Of a DNA stretch of 64,000 nt, positions 1-7,312 are shown piece after piece. The DNA is taken from assembly GCF_001667185.1 (NCBI RefSeq), contig NZ_LZIC01000071.1:1-64000 (forward strand). The letters run 5' to 3'. The position numbers and the translations under genes were made by a program. Positions within the stretch are counted from its first letter, which is position 1; each line of letters begins with the position of its first letter. The notes under the pieces were generated by a model. That model did no database searches. It was not told where the DNA came from and was given only the letters and a program-made list of their open reading frames with translations. The stretch is from Mycobacterium sp. 852002-50816_SCH5313054-b. GTDB taxonomy: Bacteria > Actinomycetota > Actinomycetes > Mycobacteriales > Mycobacteriaceae.

Positions 1-348
1 GTGGTCGGGGGCATGGGTGGTCGAGGGGGCATCGGCGGCATGCTGGTCGGCGACGGCGGCGCGGGCGGCGCCGGCGGCCTTACCGCCATGGGCGCGACCG
101 GCGCGGCAGGCGGGGCCGGCGGCAATGCCGGGCTGGTCGGCTCCGGCGGGTCCGGCGGCGCCGGCGGGCAGGCGCTCGCCGTCGGTGCCGTTGGCGGAAA
201 CGGTGGTAACGGCGGCAACGCCCAGGACATCGGTAACGGCGGTAACGGCGGTAACGGCGGCGTCGGCCAAGCGGGCAACGGCAATGGCGGCACCGGCGGC
301 GGCCGCGGGCTGCTGCTGGGCTTGCCCGGGGCGCCCGGCCTGACGTAA
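1..348 (+). CDS. PE_PGRS family protein, C-terminal fragment (5' end outside window)
   Basis: The reading frame is open from the first base and ends with TAA at 346-348. It encodes about 115 residues made almost wholly of Gly-Gly-Ala and Gly-Gly-Asn repeats (for example GGNGGNGGN), the hallmark of the PGRS domain of mycobacterial PE_PGRS proteins. The N-terminal PE domain would lie upstream of the window, so family membership rests on the repeat alone. Such proteins are usually exported by ESX-5 to the cell surface. The run ends in a short non-repeat tail (LLLGLPGAPGLT). Confidence 0.8.
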   Translation: MVGGMGGRGGIGGMLVGDGGAGGAGGLTAMGATGAAGGAGGNAGLVGSGGSGGAGGQALAVGAVGGNGGNGGNAQDIGNGGNGGNGGVGQAGNGNGGTGGGRGLLLGLPGAPGLT

Positions 349-430
349 CCGACGAAGGCTTTCGAGGCCGAATGCGAAACCTGTGGCACGACAGCCCGAT
401 TCAGCGTCGAAGGCTTGCGCTCGGCGAACC

Positions 431-955
431 CTAGATCGGCTCCAGCCCGACCAGGTGCCGCTGCGCCAGGTCGCGGTAGGCCTGCGGGTTGACGTTGATC
501 CACATCTCCGCGCCGGTTCCGGCGACCGGTCCCTTCACCTGCGCGGGTGACCCGACCGCCAGCATGCCGGCCGGAATCTGGGTGCCGGCCAGCACCAGGG
601 ATCCCGCCGCGATCAGGCTGCGCGCCCCGATCACCGCCCCGTCCAGAACCGTTGCGTGGTTGGCGATCAGCGCCTCTTTGCCGACGTGGACCCCGTGCAC
701 GACGCACATGTGCGCCACCGTCGCCCCGGGGCCGATATCGACGGGAATGCCCGGCGGCGCGTGCAAGACCGATCCGTCCTGGATGTTGGCACCCTCGCGC
801 ACCACGATCGGCCCGTAGTCGCCGCGCAGTACGGCGTTGAACCAGACCGATGCCCCCGCCTCCACAGTGACGTCGCCGATCAGGGTCGCGGTCGGGGCCA
901 CGAACGCGGTGGGATCGATCCGCGGCGACCGACCTTCGAAAGCAAACAGCGGCAT
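431..955 (-). CDS. Gamma-class carbonic anhydrase-like hexapeptide-repeat protein (Rv3525c-like)
   Basis: A 174-residue left-handed beta-helix protein built from hexapeptide repeats ([LIV]-G-x4) from about residue 15 to 140. His65, His82 and His87 are spaced like the three zinc ligands of gamma carbonic anhydrases (one upstream His, then HxxxxH), so metal binding is likely. Related proteins hydrate CO2 or act as structural metal proteins; catalysis is not proven here. It is divergent from kshA with about 120 bp between, and its position matches Rv3525c. Length is normal for the family. Confidence 0.8.
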   Translation of the reverse strand: MPLFAFEGRSPRIDPTAFVAPTATLIGDVTVEAGASVWFNAVLRGDYGPIVVREGANIQDGSVLHAPPGIPVDIGPGATVAHMCVVHGVHVGKEALIANHATVLDGAVIGARSLIAAGSLVLAGTQIPAGMLAVGSPAQVKGPVAGTGAEMWINVNPQAYRDLAQRHLVGLEPI

Positions 956-1037
956 CGTCTAGATATACCCTAACGTCAATATGCTCGCTGAAAACCGCAG
1001 CCAGACGCATCGTCATTGCGCCGGGGACACCCAAAAC

Positions 1038-1051
1038 TGTAACGTGTTCTA
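1038..1051. promoter_or_regulatory. KstR operator upstream of kshA
   Basis: The 14-mer TGTAACGTGTTCTA matches all eight fixed positions of the KstR consensus TnnAACnnGTTnnA. It lies 25 bp before the kshA start codon, so KstR would repress kshA until a cholesterol-derived CoA thioester is present. It also sits in the shared intergenic region with the divergent hexapeptide-repeat gene. Confidence 0.85.
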
Positions 1052-1076
1052 GTTAGAGACTACTTGGAGGTGGAAG

Positions 1077-2237
1077 GTGAGTACCGACACCAAGGCGGTC
1101 GGCATCCGGGAGATCGACCCCGGCGCATTGCCGACCAGATACGCCCGCGGCTGGCATTGCCTGGGCGTCGCAAAAGACTTTCAGGACGGCAAGCCGCACT
1201 CCGTGCAGGCGTTCGGCACCAAGCTGGTCGTTTTCGCCGATTCCCACGGGGACCTGAAGGTGCTCGACGGCTACTGCCGGCACATGGGCGGCGACCTGTC
1301 CGAGGGCACCATCAAGGGCGATGAGGTCGCCTGCCCGTTCCACGACTGGCGCTGGGGCGGTGACGGCCGCTGCAAGCTGGTGCCGTACGCTAAGCGCACC
1401 CCCAAGACCGCACGCACCCGGTCGTGGACCACCGACGTCCGTGGCGGCCTGCTGTTCGTCTGGCACGACCACGAGGGCAATCCGCCGGACCCCGCGGTCA
1501 GGATCCCCGAGATCCCCGAAGCCCACAGCGGCGAATGGACCGAATGGCGGTGGAACCGCATCCTCATCGAGGGGTCCAACTGCCGCGACATCATCGACAA
1601 CGTCACCGACATGGCGCACTTCTTCTACATCCATTTCGGGTTGCCGACGTCCTTCAAGAACGTCTTCGAGGGCCACATCGCCTCGCAGTACCTGCACAAC
1701 GTGGGCCGGCCCGACGTGGACGACCTGGGGACGTCTTACGGTGAGGCGCACCTGGATTCGGAGGCGTCCTACTTCGGGCCGTCGTTCATGATCAACTGGT
1801 TGCACAACAGCTACGGCGGCTTTAAGGCCGAGTCGATCCTGATCAACTGCCACTACCCGGTCACGCAGAACTCGTTCGTGCTGCAGTGGGGCGTCATCGT
1901 CGAAAAGCCCAAGGGCATGGACGAGGCGATGAGCGACAAGCTGTCGCGGGTCTTCACCGAGGGGGTCAGCAAGGGCTTCATGCAGGACGTTGAAATCTGG
2001 CAACACAAGACCCGGATCGACAACCCGCTGCTGGTCGAGGAGGACGGCGCGGTCTACCAGCTGCGGCGCTGGTATCAGCAGTTCTACGTCGATGTTGCCG
2101 ACATCACGCCAGAAATGGTGGAGCGCTTCGAGATTGAGATCGACACCACCCGCGCCAACGAATACTGGAACGCCGAGGTCGAGGAGAACCTGAAGGCACG
2201 GGAGGTCCCGGAGGACGTCCCGGCCGAGCAACACTAG
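1077..2237 (+). CDS. kshA: 3-ketosteroid 9-alpha-hydroxylase, oxygenase component
   Basis: A 386-residue Rieske non-heme iron oxygenase. The Rieske [2Fe-2S] ligands are Cys67-x-His69 and Cys86-x2-His89; the mononuclear iron ligands His181 and His186 lie in VTDMAHFFYIHF. With the reductase KshB (encoded at 59.6 kb here) it hydroxylates C9 of 3-ketosteroids; combined with the delta1-dehydrogenase KstD this breaks ring B. The start is GTG at 1077, preceded by GGAGG at 1066-1070. Upstream there is a KstR operator, and the next gene begins 4 bp downstream, which indicates an operon. Length and motif positions match M. tuberculosis KshA. Confidence 0.97.
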   Translation: MSTDTKAVGIREIDPGALPTRYARGWHCLGVAKDFQDGKPHSVQAFGTKLVVFADSHGDLKVLDGYCRHMGGDLSEGTIKGDEVACPFHDWRWGGDGRCKLVPYAKRTPKTARTRSWTTDVRGGLLFVWHDHEGNPPDPAVRIPEIPEAHSGEWTEWRWNRILIEGSNCRDIIDNVTDMAHFFYIHFGLPTSFKNVFEGHIASQYLHNVGRPDVDDLGTSYGEAHLDSEASYFGPSFMINWLHNSYGGFKAESILINCHYPVTQNSFVLQWGVIVEKPKGMDEAMSDKLSRVFTEGVSKGFMQDVEIWQHKTRIDNPLLVEEDGAVYQLRRWYQQFYVDVADITPEMVERFEIEIDTTRANEYWNAEVEENLKAREVPEDVPAEQH

Positions 2238-2241
2238 GACC

Positions 2242-2688
2242 ATGGCCGAAGATCAGCCGGCAGTACCCGACGTCGATCGGCTCGCCCGGTCGATGCTGAT
2301 GCTGCATGGCGATTACCACGATCACGACGAATCGTCTGGGCGAAACGATGGGACGGGATCCTGGTCCAAATCAAGGGATTTCGCTGACGACCCGCAACGC
2401 GCCGCCGCCGTCGCCGAGGCCAGCCGCGCCGATCGGGAGCGCTACCTGACGTCGGGGCTGCTGCCGGTGGATTGCCGGTTCTGCCACGTCACGGTCACGG
2501 TCAAAAGGCTGGGCCCGGGTCACACCGCGGTGCAGTGGAACACCCAGGCGGCGCAGCGTTGCGCGTACTTCAGCGAGATCCGCGAAGCCGGCGGGGACAC
2601 CGCCCGTGCGCGCGCCTGCCCGAAGCTCAGCGACAGCATCGAGCACGCCTTCGCCGAGGGCTACCTGGACCACCCGGACGACGACTGA
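2242..2688 (+). CDS. Conserved hypothetical protein (Rv3527-like), possible metal-binding Cys cluster
   Basis: A 148-residue protein of unknown function. ATG follows the kshA stop by 4 bp, so the two are almost certainly cotranscribed under KstR. It has an acidic, His-rich N-terminus (HGDYHDHDE at about 22-30) and four cysteines, Cys78-x2-Cys81, Cys107 and Cys126, which could form a metal site. No known catalytic domain is recognised. Its length and place next to kshA match Rv3527. It ends 1 bp from the stop codon of the convergent TetR gene. Confidence 0.75.
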   Translation: MAEDQPAVPDVDRLARSMLMLHGDYHDHDESSGRNDGTGSWSKSRDFADDPQRAAAVAEASRADRERYLTSGLLPVDCRFCHVTVTVKRLGPGHTAVQWNTQAAQRCAYFSEIREAGGDTARARACPKLSDSIEHAFAEGYLDHPDDD

Positions 2689-2689
2689 G

Positions 2690-3292
2690 TCAGTCGCCTT
2701 GGGGCAGTTTGGTTATCGCCTCAAAGGCCTCGAGGAACACCGCGGCGATGTCGTCGTCGCGCGCGCCGGCCAGTGGCTTCTTCTGTAACAGCACTCGCTG
2801 CACGCCGATGCCCAACAACAGGGCCGTGACCATGTCCGCGCGAATCCGCGGATTCTCCGCGGTGATCCGCTTCGCCAGATTGCGGGTGAGGCCGGTTTCG
2901 ATCTGCAGGTTGAGGCGCGCGACGACCTCGGGGTCTCCGCTGGAGCGCAGCAGCGCGAACAGGGGAGCGTCGATGTCGCGGCGAGCTTGCAGAACCCGGT
3001 CGATCAACAGCTGTCCTACCGCGTCGTCGGCGGCGCGGCGGGCCGCGGGAACGTTGTCTGAGACGTCGGTGGCCGCGGTAAAGAGTTCCTGCTTGGAGCC
3101 GAAATAGCGGCGGATCAGCATCACATCCACGCCGGCTTGGGCGGCGATCGAGCGCAGCGAGGTGCCCCGGTACCCGTGTTGCAAGAACTGTTGCCTGGCC
3201 GCCTCCAATAGGCGGTTGCGGGTAGCCGCGGCGTTGCGAGGGCGCGGCGGCCCAGGCTCGGATTCGGGATCGCCGCCGGCCTGTTGCGTCAT
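2690..3292 (-). CDS. TetR-family transcriptional regulator, divergent from the nitrile hydratase operon
   Basis: A 200-residue protein with an N-terminal helix-turn-helix of TetR type at about residues 22-68 (RNRLLEAARQQFLQHGYRGTSL then VMLIRRYFGSKQELF) and a helical ligand-binding C-terminal half. It is transcribed away from the 99-residue protein and nitrile hydratase genes. The 91-bp intergenic region holds two copies of the same inverted repeat, which suggests it represses itself and the divergent operon. The ligand is unknown; a nitrile, amide or related compound is only a guess. It is not KstR or KstR2. Confidence 0.85.
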   Translation of the reverse strand: MTQQAGGDPESEPGPPRPRNAAATRNRLLEAARQQFLQHGYRGTSLRSIAAQAGVDVMLIRRYFGSKQELFTAATDVSDNVPAARRAADDAVGQLLIDRVLQARRDIDAPLFALLRSSGDPEVVARLNLQIETGLTRNLAKRITAENPRIRADMVTALLLGIGVQRVLLQKKPLAGARDDDIAAVFLEAFEAITKLPQGD

Positions 3293-3307
3293 GGTGTCCT
3301 CCGAGTG

Positions 3308-3325
3308 TGTCTACAACCGTAGACA
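3308..3325. promoter_or_regulatory. Operator copy 1 in the TetR/nitrile hydratase intergenic region
   Basis: Perfect inverted repeat TGTCTAC-AACC-GTAGACA with 7-bp arms, 15 bp upstream of the TetR start codon. Size and symmetry fit a TetR dimer site. A near-identical copy lies at 3353-3370. Confidence 0.7.
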
Positions 3326-3352
3326 TCCTATTGATACAGCGCTATCATTGCA

Positions 3353-3370
3353 TATCTACGACTGTAGACA
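3353..3370. promoter_or_regulatory. Operator copy 2 in the TetR/nitrile hydratase intergenic region
   Basis: TATCTAC-GACT-GTAGACA has the same arms as copy 1 apart from one outer base, and lies 13 bp before the ATG of the 99-residue protein. The two copies are 45 bp centre to centre. Between them is a third, different dyad, TGATA-CAGCGC-TATCA (3332-3347), which may belong to the promoter or a second binding mode. Confidence 0.65.
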
Positions 3371-3383
3371 TGCGGGAGTGATC

Positions 3384-3683
3384 ATGGTTGGAGTCATGCT
3401 CGTCAAGCAAAAAGTCGAGAGCGTCGGACAGTGGAACGCCGTCTTCCGCAATCCTGACTTGGATGCCGTGCGCCGTGAGCACGGTTTGGTAGTGACCGGG
3501 ACCTACGCCGACGCCAACGATCCGAACACAGTCATCGTCGTGATGGATATGCACGACCTCGCCAAGGCGCGCAGGTTCGCAGGCTCCGCGGAATTGGCGG
3601 CTGCCCGCGAGCGGGCTGGCGCAATCGGGTCTCCGGACGGTGTGTGGTTCGGGTCGCAGCAAATAATCTGGCCTGCCTCCTGA
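3384..3683 (+). CDS. Small protein of unknown function, first gene of the nitrile hydratase operon
   Basis: A 99-residue protein starting at ATG 3384, chosen because GGGAG lies 6 bp upstream; a GTG at 3378 is less well placed. Its alternating strand/helix pattern (GVMLVKQKVESVGQWNAVF ... VVTGTYADANDPNTVIVVMDM ... WFGSQQIIW) resembles small ferredoxin-like alpha/beta barrel proteins such as antibiotic-biosynthesis monooxygenase relatives, but I recognise no family with certainty. It is 44 bp upstream of the nitrile hydratase beta gene and shares its direction, so it is probably cotranscribed and controlled by the divergent TetR protein. Confidence 0.65.
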   Translation: MVGVMLVKQKVESVGQWNAVFRNPDLDAVRREHGLVVTGTYADANDPNTVIVVMDMHDLAKARRFAGSAELAAARERAGAIGSPDGVWFGSQQIIWPAS

Positions 3684-3727
3684 CGCTAAACACCAGTACC
3701 ACAAGCTACGAGTGACGGAGGAGACCC

Positions 3728-4417
3728 GTGAACGGAGAGCATGACCAGGGCGGAACGCAATCCTTCGGGCTTATTCCTCTTCCACAGAACGAGCCGGTCT
3801 TTCACGCCCCCTGGGAGGGACGCGTCCAAGCCATGACCATCGCGTTGCTCGTCGCCGGGCACTTCGGTAGCGGCGGTGTGCTGCGCTACGCCATCGAAAG
3901 CCTGCCGCCGCTTCGGTACTTGCAATGCGGCTACTTCGAGCGCCACCTTGAGGGGTTAGAAGGGGCGCTGGTGAAGCGAATGCTTTTGGGCCGAGCCGAG
4001 ATCGACGATCGTCTACAACATCTCGCTAGCGGTGGAGATGGCAATGACCCGCAGCGGAGCAGCACCGGAGCTCACCCCGCGAGCACACCGGGTCCGCCGA
4101 CAAAGGGTGGTGATCCGAGTAACCGTCGCGAGGCTGACCACCCGCGATGCTTCGCGGTGGGCGACGAAGTCATTGCGCGCAATCTTCACTCCCGCGGTCA
4201 CACCAGGCTGCCCCGCTATGTACGCGGTCGTCGCGGCCAAATCATCGGAATTCACCCAGCAGCGGTCTTCCCGGACACCGACGCTCATGGAATGGGCGAA
4301 AACCCCCAGGCCATCTACACGGTGAGCTTCGACGGTCAGGAACTGTGGGGCGACGTCGCGGAACCCAATCTGAAAGTACAGCTCGGACTGTGGGAAAGCT
4401 ACCTGGTTGCGGCATGA
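3728..4417 (+). CDS. nthB: Nitrile hydratase, beta subunit
   Basis: A 229-residue beta subunit of nitrile hydratase, which converts nitriles to amides. The N-terminal helical part has the family signature FHAPWEGRVQAMTIA (about residues 24-38). The C-terminal SH3-like barrel contains GHTRLPRYVRGRRGQIIGIH and FPDTDAHGMGENPQAIYTV, then ELWG, all typical of the family. A linker of about 30 residues rich in Gly, Ser and Pro joins the halves. The start is GTG at 3728 with GGAGGAG upstream. The alpha gene overlaps its stop codon (ATGA). Beta-alpha-accessory order is the arrangement of cobalt-type enzymes. A thiocyanate hydrolase is the main alternative. Confidence 0.9.
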   Translation: MNGEHDQGGTQSFGLIPLPQNEPVFHAPWEGRVQAMTIALLVAGHFGSGGVLRYAIESLPPLRYLQCGYFERHLEGLEGALVKRMLLGRAEIDDRLQHLASGGDGNDPQRSSTGAHPASTPGPPTKGGDPSNRREADHPRCFAVGDEVIARNLHSRGHTRLPRYVRGRRGQIIGIHPAAVFPDTDAHGMGENPQAIYTVSFDGQELWGDVAEPNLKVQLGLWESYLVAA

Positions 4418-5034
4418 ATCATCAAAGCCGCCAACGATATTCCGCCCCGTCCGATCCCGCCCTGCGTACCCGGGCGATCGAATCACTCCTGCTGGAAAAG
4501 GGGCTGATCGTCCCCGAAGCAATCGATGCGGTAGCGGCGATGCTTGAACACGACATCGGACCGTTCAACGGAGCACGGGTCGTGGCCCGAGCCTGGAGCG
4601 ACCCCGAGTACAAAAAGCGGCTACTTGCCAACGGTAATGCCGGTCTCGAAGAACTGGGCCTCACCGCCCCAACCGAATTGATCGTCTTGGAAAACACCGA
4701 CCACGTCCACAACATGGTCGTCTGCACACTGTGCTCGTGTTATCCGTGGACACTGCTGGGCCTGCCGCCGACCTGGTACAAATCTCCCGAATACCGTGCC
4801 CGCGTGGTGATCGAGCCACGCGCGGTGCTCGCCGAGTTCGGATTGGAGCTGCCCGAATCGATGGAAATCCGCGTGTGGGACTCCACCGCGGAAACCCGCT
4901 ACTTGGTCCTGCCGCGTCGGCCTGCCAACACCAACGACTGGAGCATCGACGACCTCGTTGGCATCGTCACACGCGACGCGATGACCGGTGCTGCTGACGT
5001 CGCCGACCCCAACGAACAGCAGGCCCACCTGTGA
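4414..5034 (+). CDS. nthA: Nitrile hydratase, alpha subunit (cobalt type)
   Basis: A 206-residue catalytic subunit. The metal-binding claw is VCTLCSCYPW with Cys104, Cys107, Ser108 and Cys109. Thr105 between the first cysteines marks the cobalt type; iron enzymes have Ser there. In this family two of the cysteines are oxidised to sulfinic and sulfenic acids. The ATG at 4414 overlaps the nthB stop, and the reading frame upstream of it is a shadow of nthB. The accessory gene overlaps its stop (GTGA). No amidase lies nearby, so the fate of the amide product is not visible in the window. Confidence 0.92.
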   Translation: MNHQSRQRYSAPSDPALRTRAIESLLLEKGLIVPEAIDAVAAMLEHDIGPFNGARVVARAWSDPEYKKRLLANGNAGLEELGLTAPTELIVLENTDHVHNMVVCTLCSCYPWTLLGLPPTWYKSPEYRARVVIEPRAVLAEFGLELPESMEIRVWDSTAETRYLVLPRRPANTNDWSIDDLVGIVTRDAMTGAADVADPNEQQAHL

Positions 5035-5372
5035 CTCGACTCGCAATCGTGGAACGCCTCGATGCCCACAGCCAGAGTGCACTCCCCCGCATCAATGGCG
5101 AATTGCTGTTCTCCGCGCCCTGGGAAGCGACTGTTTTCGCGCTCGCCATCGCGCTGTCCGATGCACACAGGTTCGACTGGCGCGAGTTCCACCAACGACT
5201 GATCACCGAAATCCAGCACTGGGGAGACCAGCCGCATCGAGCAGAAGACTGGGACTATTACCAGCGATGGCTGGCCGCGCTGGAATACGTCCTCTGCCAT
5301 CGCGGAATCCTCATGCAGTCCGAACTCCACGACAGAGCGGCCGCGCTCGCCGCTCATGACCACCACGAATAG
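5031..5372 (+). CDS. Nitrile hydratase accessory/activator protein
   Basis: A 113-residue protein that resembles the N-terminal half of the nitrile hydratase beta subunit (FSAPWEATVFALAIALSDAH, then a WxxYYxRWLAALE helix). Small proteins of this kind in cobalt-type operons carry the alpha subunit and deliver cobalt by swapping alpha into the apo-enzyme. GTG at 5031 overlaps the nthA stop, so translation is coupled. It ends 10 bp from the stop of the convergent sulfotransferase-like gene. Confidence 0.85.
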   Translation: MTRLAIVERLDAHSQSALPRINGELLFSAPWEATVFALAIALSDAHRFDWREFHQRLITEIQHWGDQPHRAEDWDYYQRWLAALEYVLCHRGILMQSELHDRAAALAAHDHHE

Positions 5373-5382
5373 CACCGGTTGA

Positions 5383-6528
5383 CTAGAGCCCCGCGAATCG
5401 CTCCTTCACCGCTTCCTCGGTCAACCCGTAATCGGCAAGCGAATACGTATGTTTCGGCGCACGCTCGCCGGACTGGCTGGCGGCATGGCTCTCCTCCATG
5501 GCCGTCCGGGCCTCGTCGGTCAGCGTCAGGCCGAAGTGCCGGTAGACGTCGGCCACCGTTCCCAACGGATCGGCGATCAAGGCCCGATAGTCGACATCGT
5601 AGAACTGGGCCGGGTCGTATTTGGCTCGTGCGGTGTTGAACCGTTCCAAACCGCGTGACCAGGTTTCCATTGAGTCAGCACCGATTTGGGCGCCCACGTA
5701 TGTCGTCGACCATCCCTCCGCGGTGTGCTGCGCCAGCGAGCACATCGAGGCCATGATGGTCTCGACCGGCCGGTGGGTCTGAATGACCAGTGCGTCCGGG
5801 TAGGTCGCCATCAGCGCGTCCAACGCGAAGAGGTGGCTGGGGTTCTTCAGCACCCACCGCTTGTCGGGGTCGTTGAGTCCGATCAGCTGGAGGTTCCTAC
5901 GGTGCCGGTGATACGACGGCGTCCAGTCCTGCTGCGACAACCACTTTGAGTAGCTGGGCAGGTGCGACAGCGTCTCGTAGGACACCGAATGCAGCGACTG
6001 TCGCAGCAACTGCCAGCATTCCTCCAGCTCGTAGGCGGCCATGAAGTGCAGACCGGTGTAGCCGGGGTTTTCCTGATGGTGCTGGGTGAATTGCGCGTCA
6101 AGCTGGCGATACATCGGGTTCGATTCCCAGGTTTCGCGCGGCGGGCGCGGCTGCGGGAACTCCGCCAGCCACATGTGCAGACCTTGATGCGCCGGGTCGG
6201 CGCCCAGCAGGCGGTGCAGCGCCGTGGTGCCGGTGCGCACCAGCCCGGTGACGAAGATCGGCCGTTCGATCACAACGTCGGCGTGCTGCGGGTATTGCTT
6301 CCACGAGGATTCGGACAGCAGCCGGGCCACCAGCGCGCCGCGCAGAAAGAACCGATTCATCTTGCTGCCCAACACGGTAAGGCCCGCTTCGCTCCGGTAG
6401 GAGTCCAGCAGCACCCCCAGCGCCTCGCGATAGTTGTCGTCGTCGGCGCCGAAGTCGTCCAGCCCGGTCAGCTTGGTGGCCGACGCGTGCAGTTCGTCGA
6501 CGGTGCCGACATCAGTGCGGTCAGCCAT
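5383..6528 (-). CDS. Sulfotransferase family protein (Rv3529c-like), KstR operon
   Basis: A 381-residue protein with a PAPS-type sulfotransferase fold. The 5'-phosphosulfate loop is in PIFVTGLVRTGTTALHRLL (about residues 86-104), and a 3'-phosphate-type region VIQTHRPVETIMAS follows later. The substrate is unknown; a sterol or sterol-derived alcohol is possible from context only. The ATG at 6528 overlaps the stop of the upstream SDR gene (TGATG). A longer frame running to 7473 is an artefact of reading the SDR gene out of frame. It is the last gene of a three-gene operon headed by a perfect KstR operator. Confidence 0.85.
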   Translation of the reverse strand: MADRTDVGTVDELHASATKLTGLDDFGADDDNYREALGVLLDSYRSEAGLTVLGSKMNRFFLRGALVARLLSESSWKQYPQHADVVIERPIFVTGLVRTGTTALHRLLGADPAHQGLHMWLAEFPQPRPPRETWESNPMYRQLDAQFTQHHQENPGYTGLHFMAAYELEECWQLLRQSLHSVSYETLSHLPSYSKWLSQQDWTPSYHRHRRNLQLIGLNDPDKRWVLKNPSHLFALDALMATYPDALVIQTHRPVETIMASMCSLAQHTAEGWSTTYVGAQIGADSMETWSRGLERFNTARAKYDPAQFYDVDYRALIADPLGTVADVYRHFGLTLTDEARTAMEESHAASQSGERAPKHTYSLADYGLTEEAVKERFAGL

Positions 6529-7310
6529 CAGTTGTGATACTCCCCGCAGTTGACGTCCAGCGTCTGTCCCGTGATGCCGCTGGACAAATCGCTGGCCAGG
6601 AAGAGGATCGCCGAGGCCACCTCGTCCTCGGAGGGCAGTCGCTTCAGGTCGGAGTTCGCGGCGGTGGCCTGGTAGATCTGGTCGGCTGTGGTGCCGTACT
6701 TGCCGGCCTGGTGTTCGAAGTAGGCCTTCAGCGTCTCGCCCCAGATATAGCCTGGTGCAACGGAATTGACGCGAATACCCTTCTCGCCGAGTTCGGTGGC
6801 CAGCGACTGCGACATTGCCAGCAGAGCCGACTTGGCCATCTTGTACGCACCGTACTTGGCTTGCGAGTGGCGCAGCACCATCGAGTTGACGTTGACGATC
6901 GATCCGTGCGACTTCTCGAGCGCCGGCGTCAGGGCCTGGACGAGCCGCAACGCCCCCAGCGCGCTCAGCTCGATCGCATCGCGGATGTGCTGAAACGACG
7001 TGCCGGCCAAGGGCTTCATCGACGGCACCCGGAACGCATTGTTGACCAGCACGTCGACCTTGCCGTAGCTCGCCATGGCGGTCTCGACGAGGTAGTCCAC
7101 CTCTTCGTCGTTGGTGATGTCGGCACGCACCGCCAGCGCCTTGTGCCCGGAGTCGTTGATCTCCTTGGCCACCGCCTCCAGCCGGTCCAGGCTCCGGGCG
7201 GCCAGCACCAATTCGGCGCCGTCGCGCGCGCATCGGTGCGCCAGCGTGGTGCCGAGCCCCGGCCCGACGCCACTGATGACGACCACCTTTTGTTCGAGCA
7301 TTCCCGACAT
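6528..7310 (-). CDS. Short-chain dehydrogenase/reductase (Rv3530c-like)
   Basis: A 260-residue classical SDR. The NAD(P)-binding Rossmann motif is VVVISGVGPGLGTTLA near the N-terminus, the NNA motif is in VLVNNAF, and the catalytic Ser/Tyr-x3-Lys set appears as SIVNVNS and YGAYKMAKSAL. The ATG at 7310 is chosen because the SDR fold begins there; an in-frame start at 7370 would add 20 unrelated residues and overlap the upstream gene. It sits between Rv3531c-like and sulfotransferase genes, separated by 2 bp and by an overlap. The substrate is unknown, probably steroid-derived given KstR control. Confidence 0.85.
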   Translation of the reverse strand: MSGMLEQKVVVISGVGPGLGTTLAHRCARDGAELVLAARSLDRLEAVAKEINDSGHKALAVRADITNDEEVDYLVETAMASYGKVDVLVNNAFRVPSMKPLAGTSFQHIRDAIELSALGALRLVQALTPALEKSHGSIVNVNSMVLRHSQAKYGAYKMAKSALLAMSQSLATELGEKGIRVNSVAPGYIWGETLKAYFEHQAGKYGTTADQIYQATAANSDLKRLPSEDEVASAILFLASDLSSGITGQTLDVNCGEYHN

Positions 7311-7312
7311 CG

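Noticed and set aside
1053-2243. 396-residue frame antisense to kshA
   Set aside because: It is the high-GC shadow of kshA; composition is Val/Leu/Gly/Asp-rich without any domain, and kshA is certain on the other strand.
2690-3292. A copy of kstR or kstR2
   Set aside because: Helix-turn-helix sequence and the adjacent operator (TGTCTAC...GTAGACA) differ from both sterol repressors; kstR2 is present at 36.2 kb.
4414-5034. Iron-type nitrile hydratase
   Set aside because: The claw is CTLCSC with Thr, not CSLCSC, and gene order beta-alpha-accessory fits the cobalt type.
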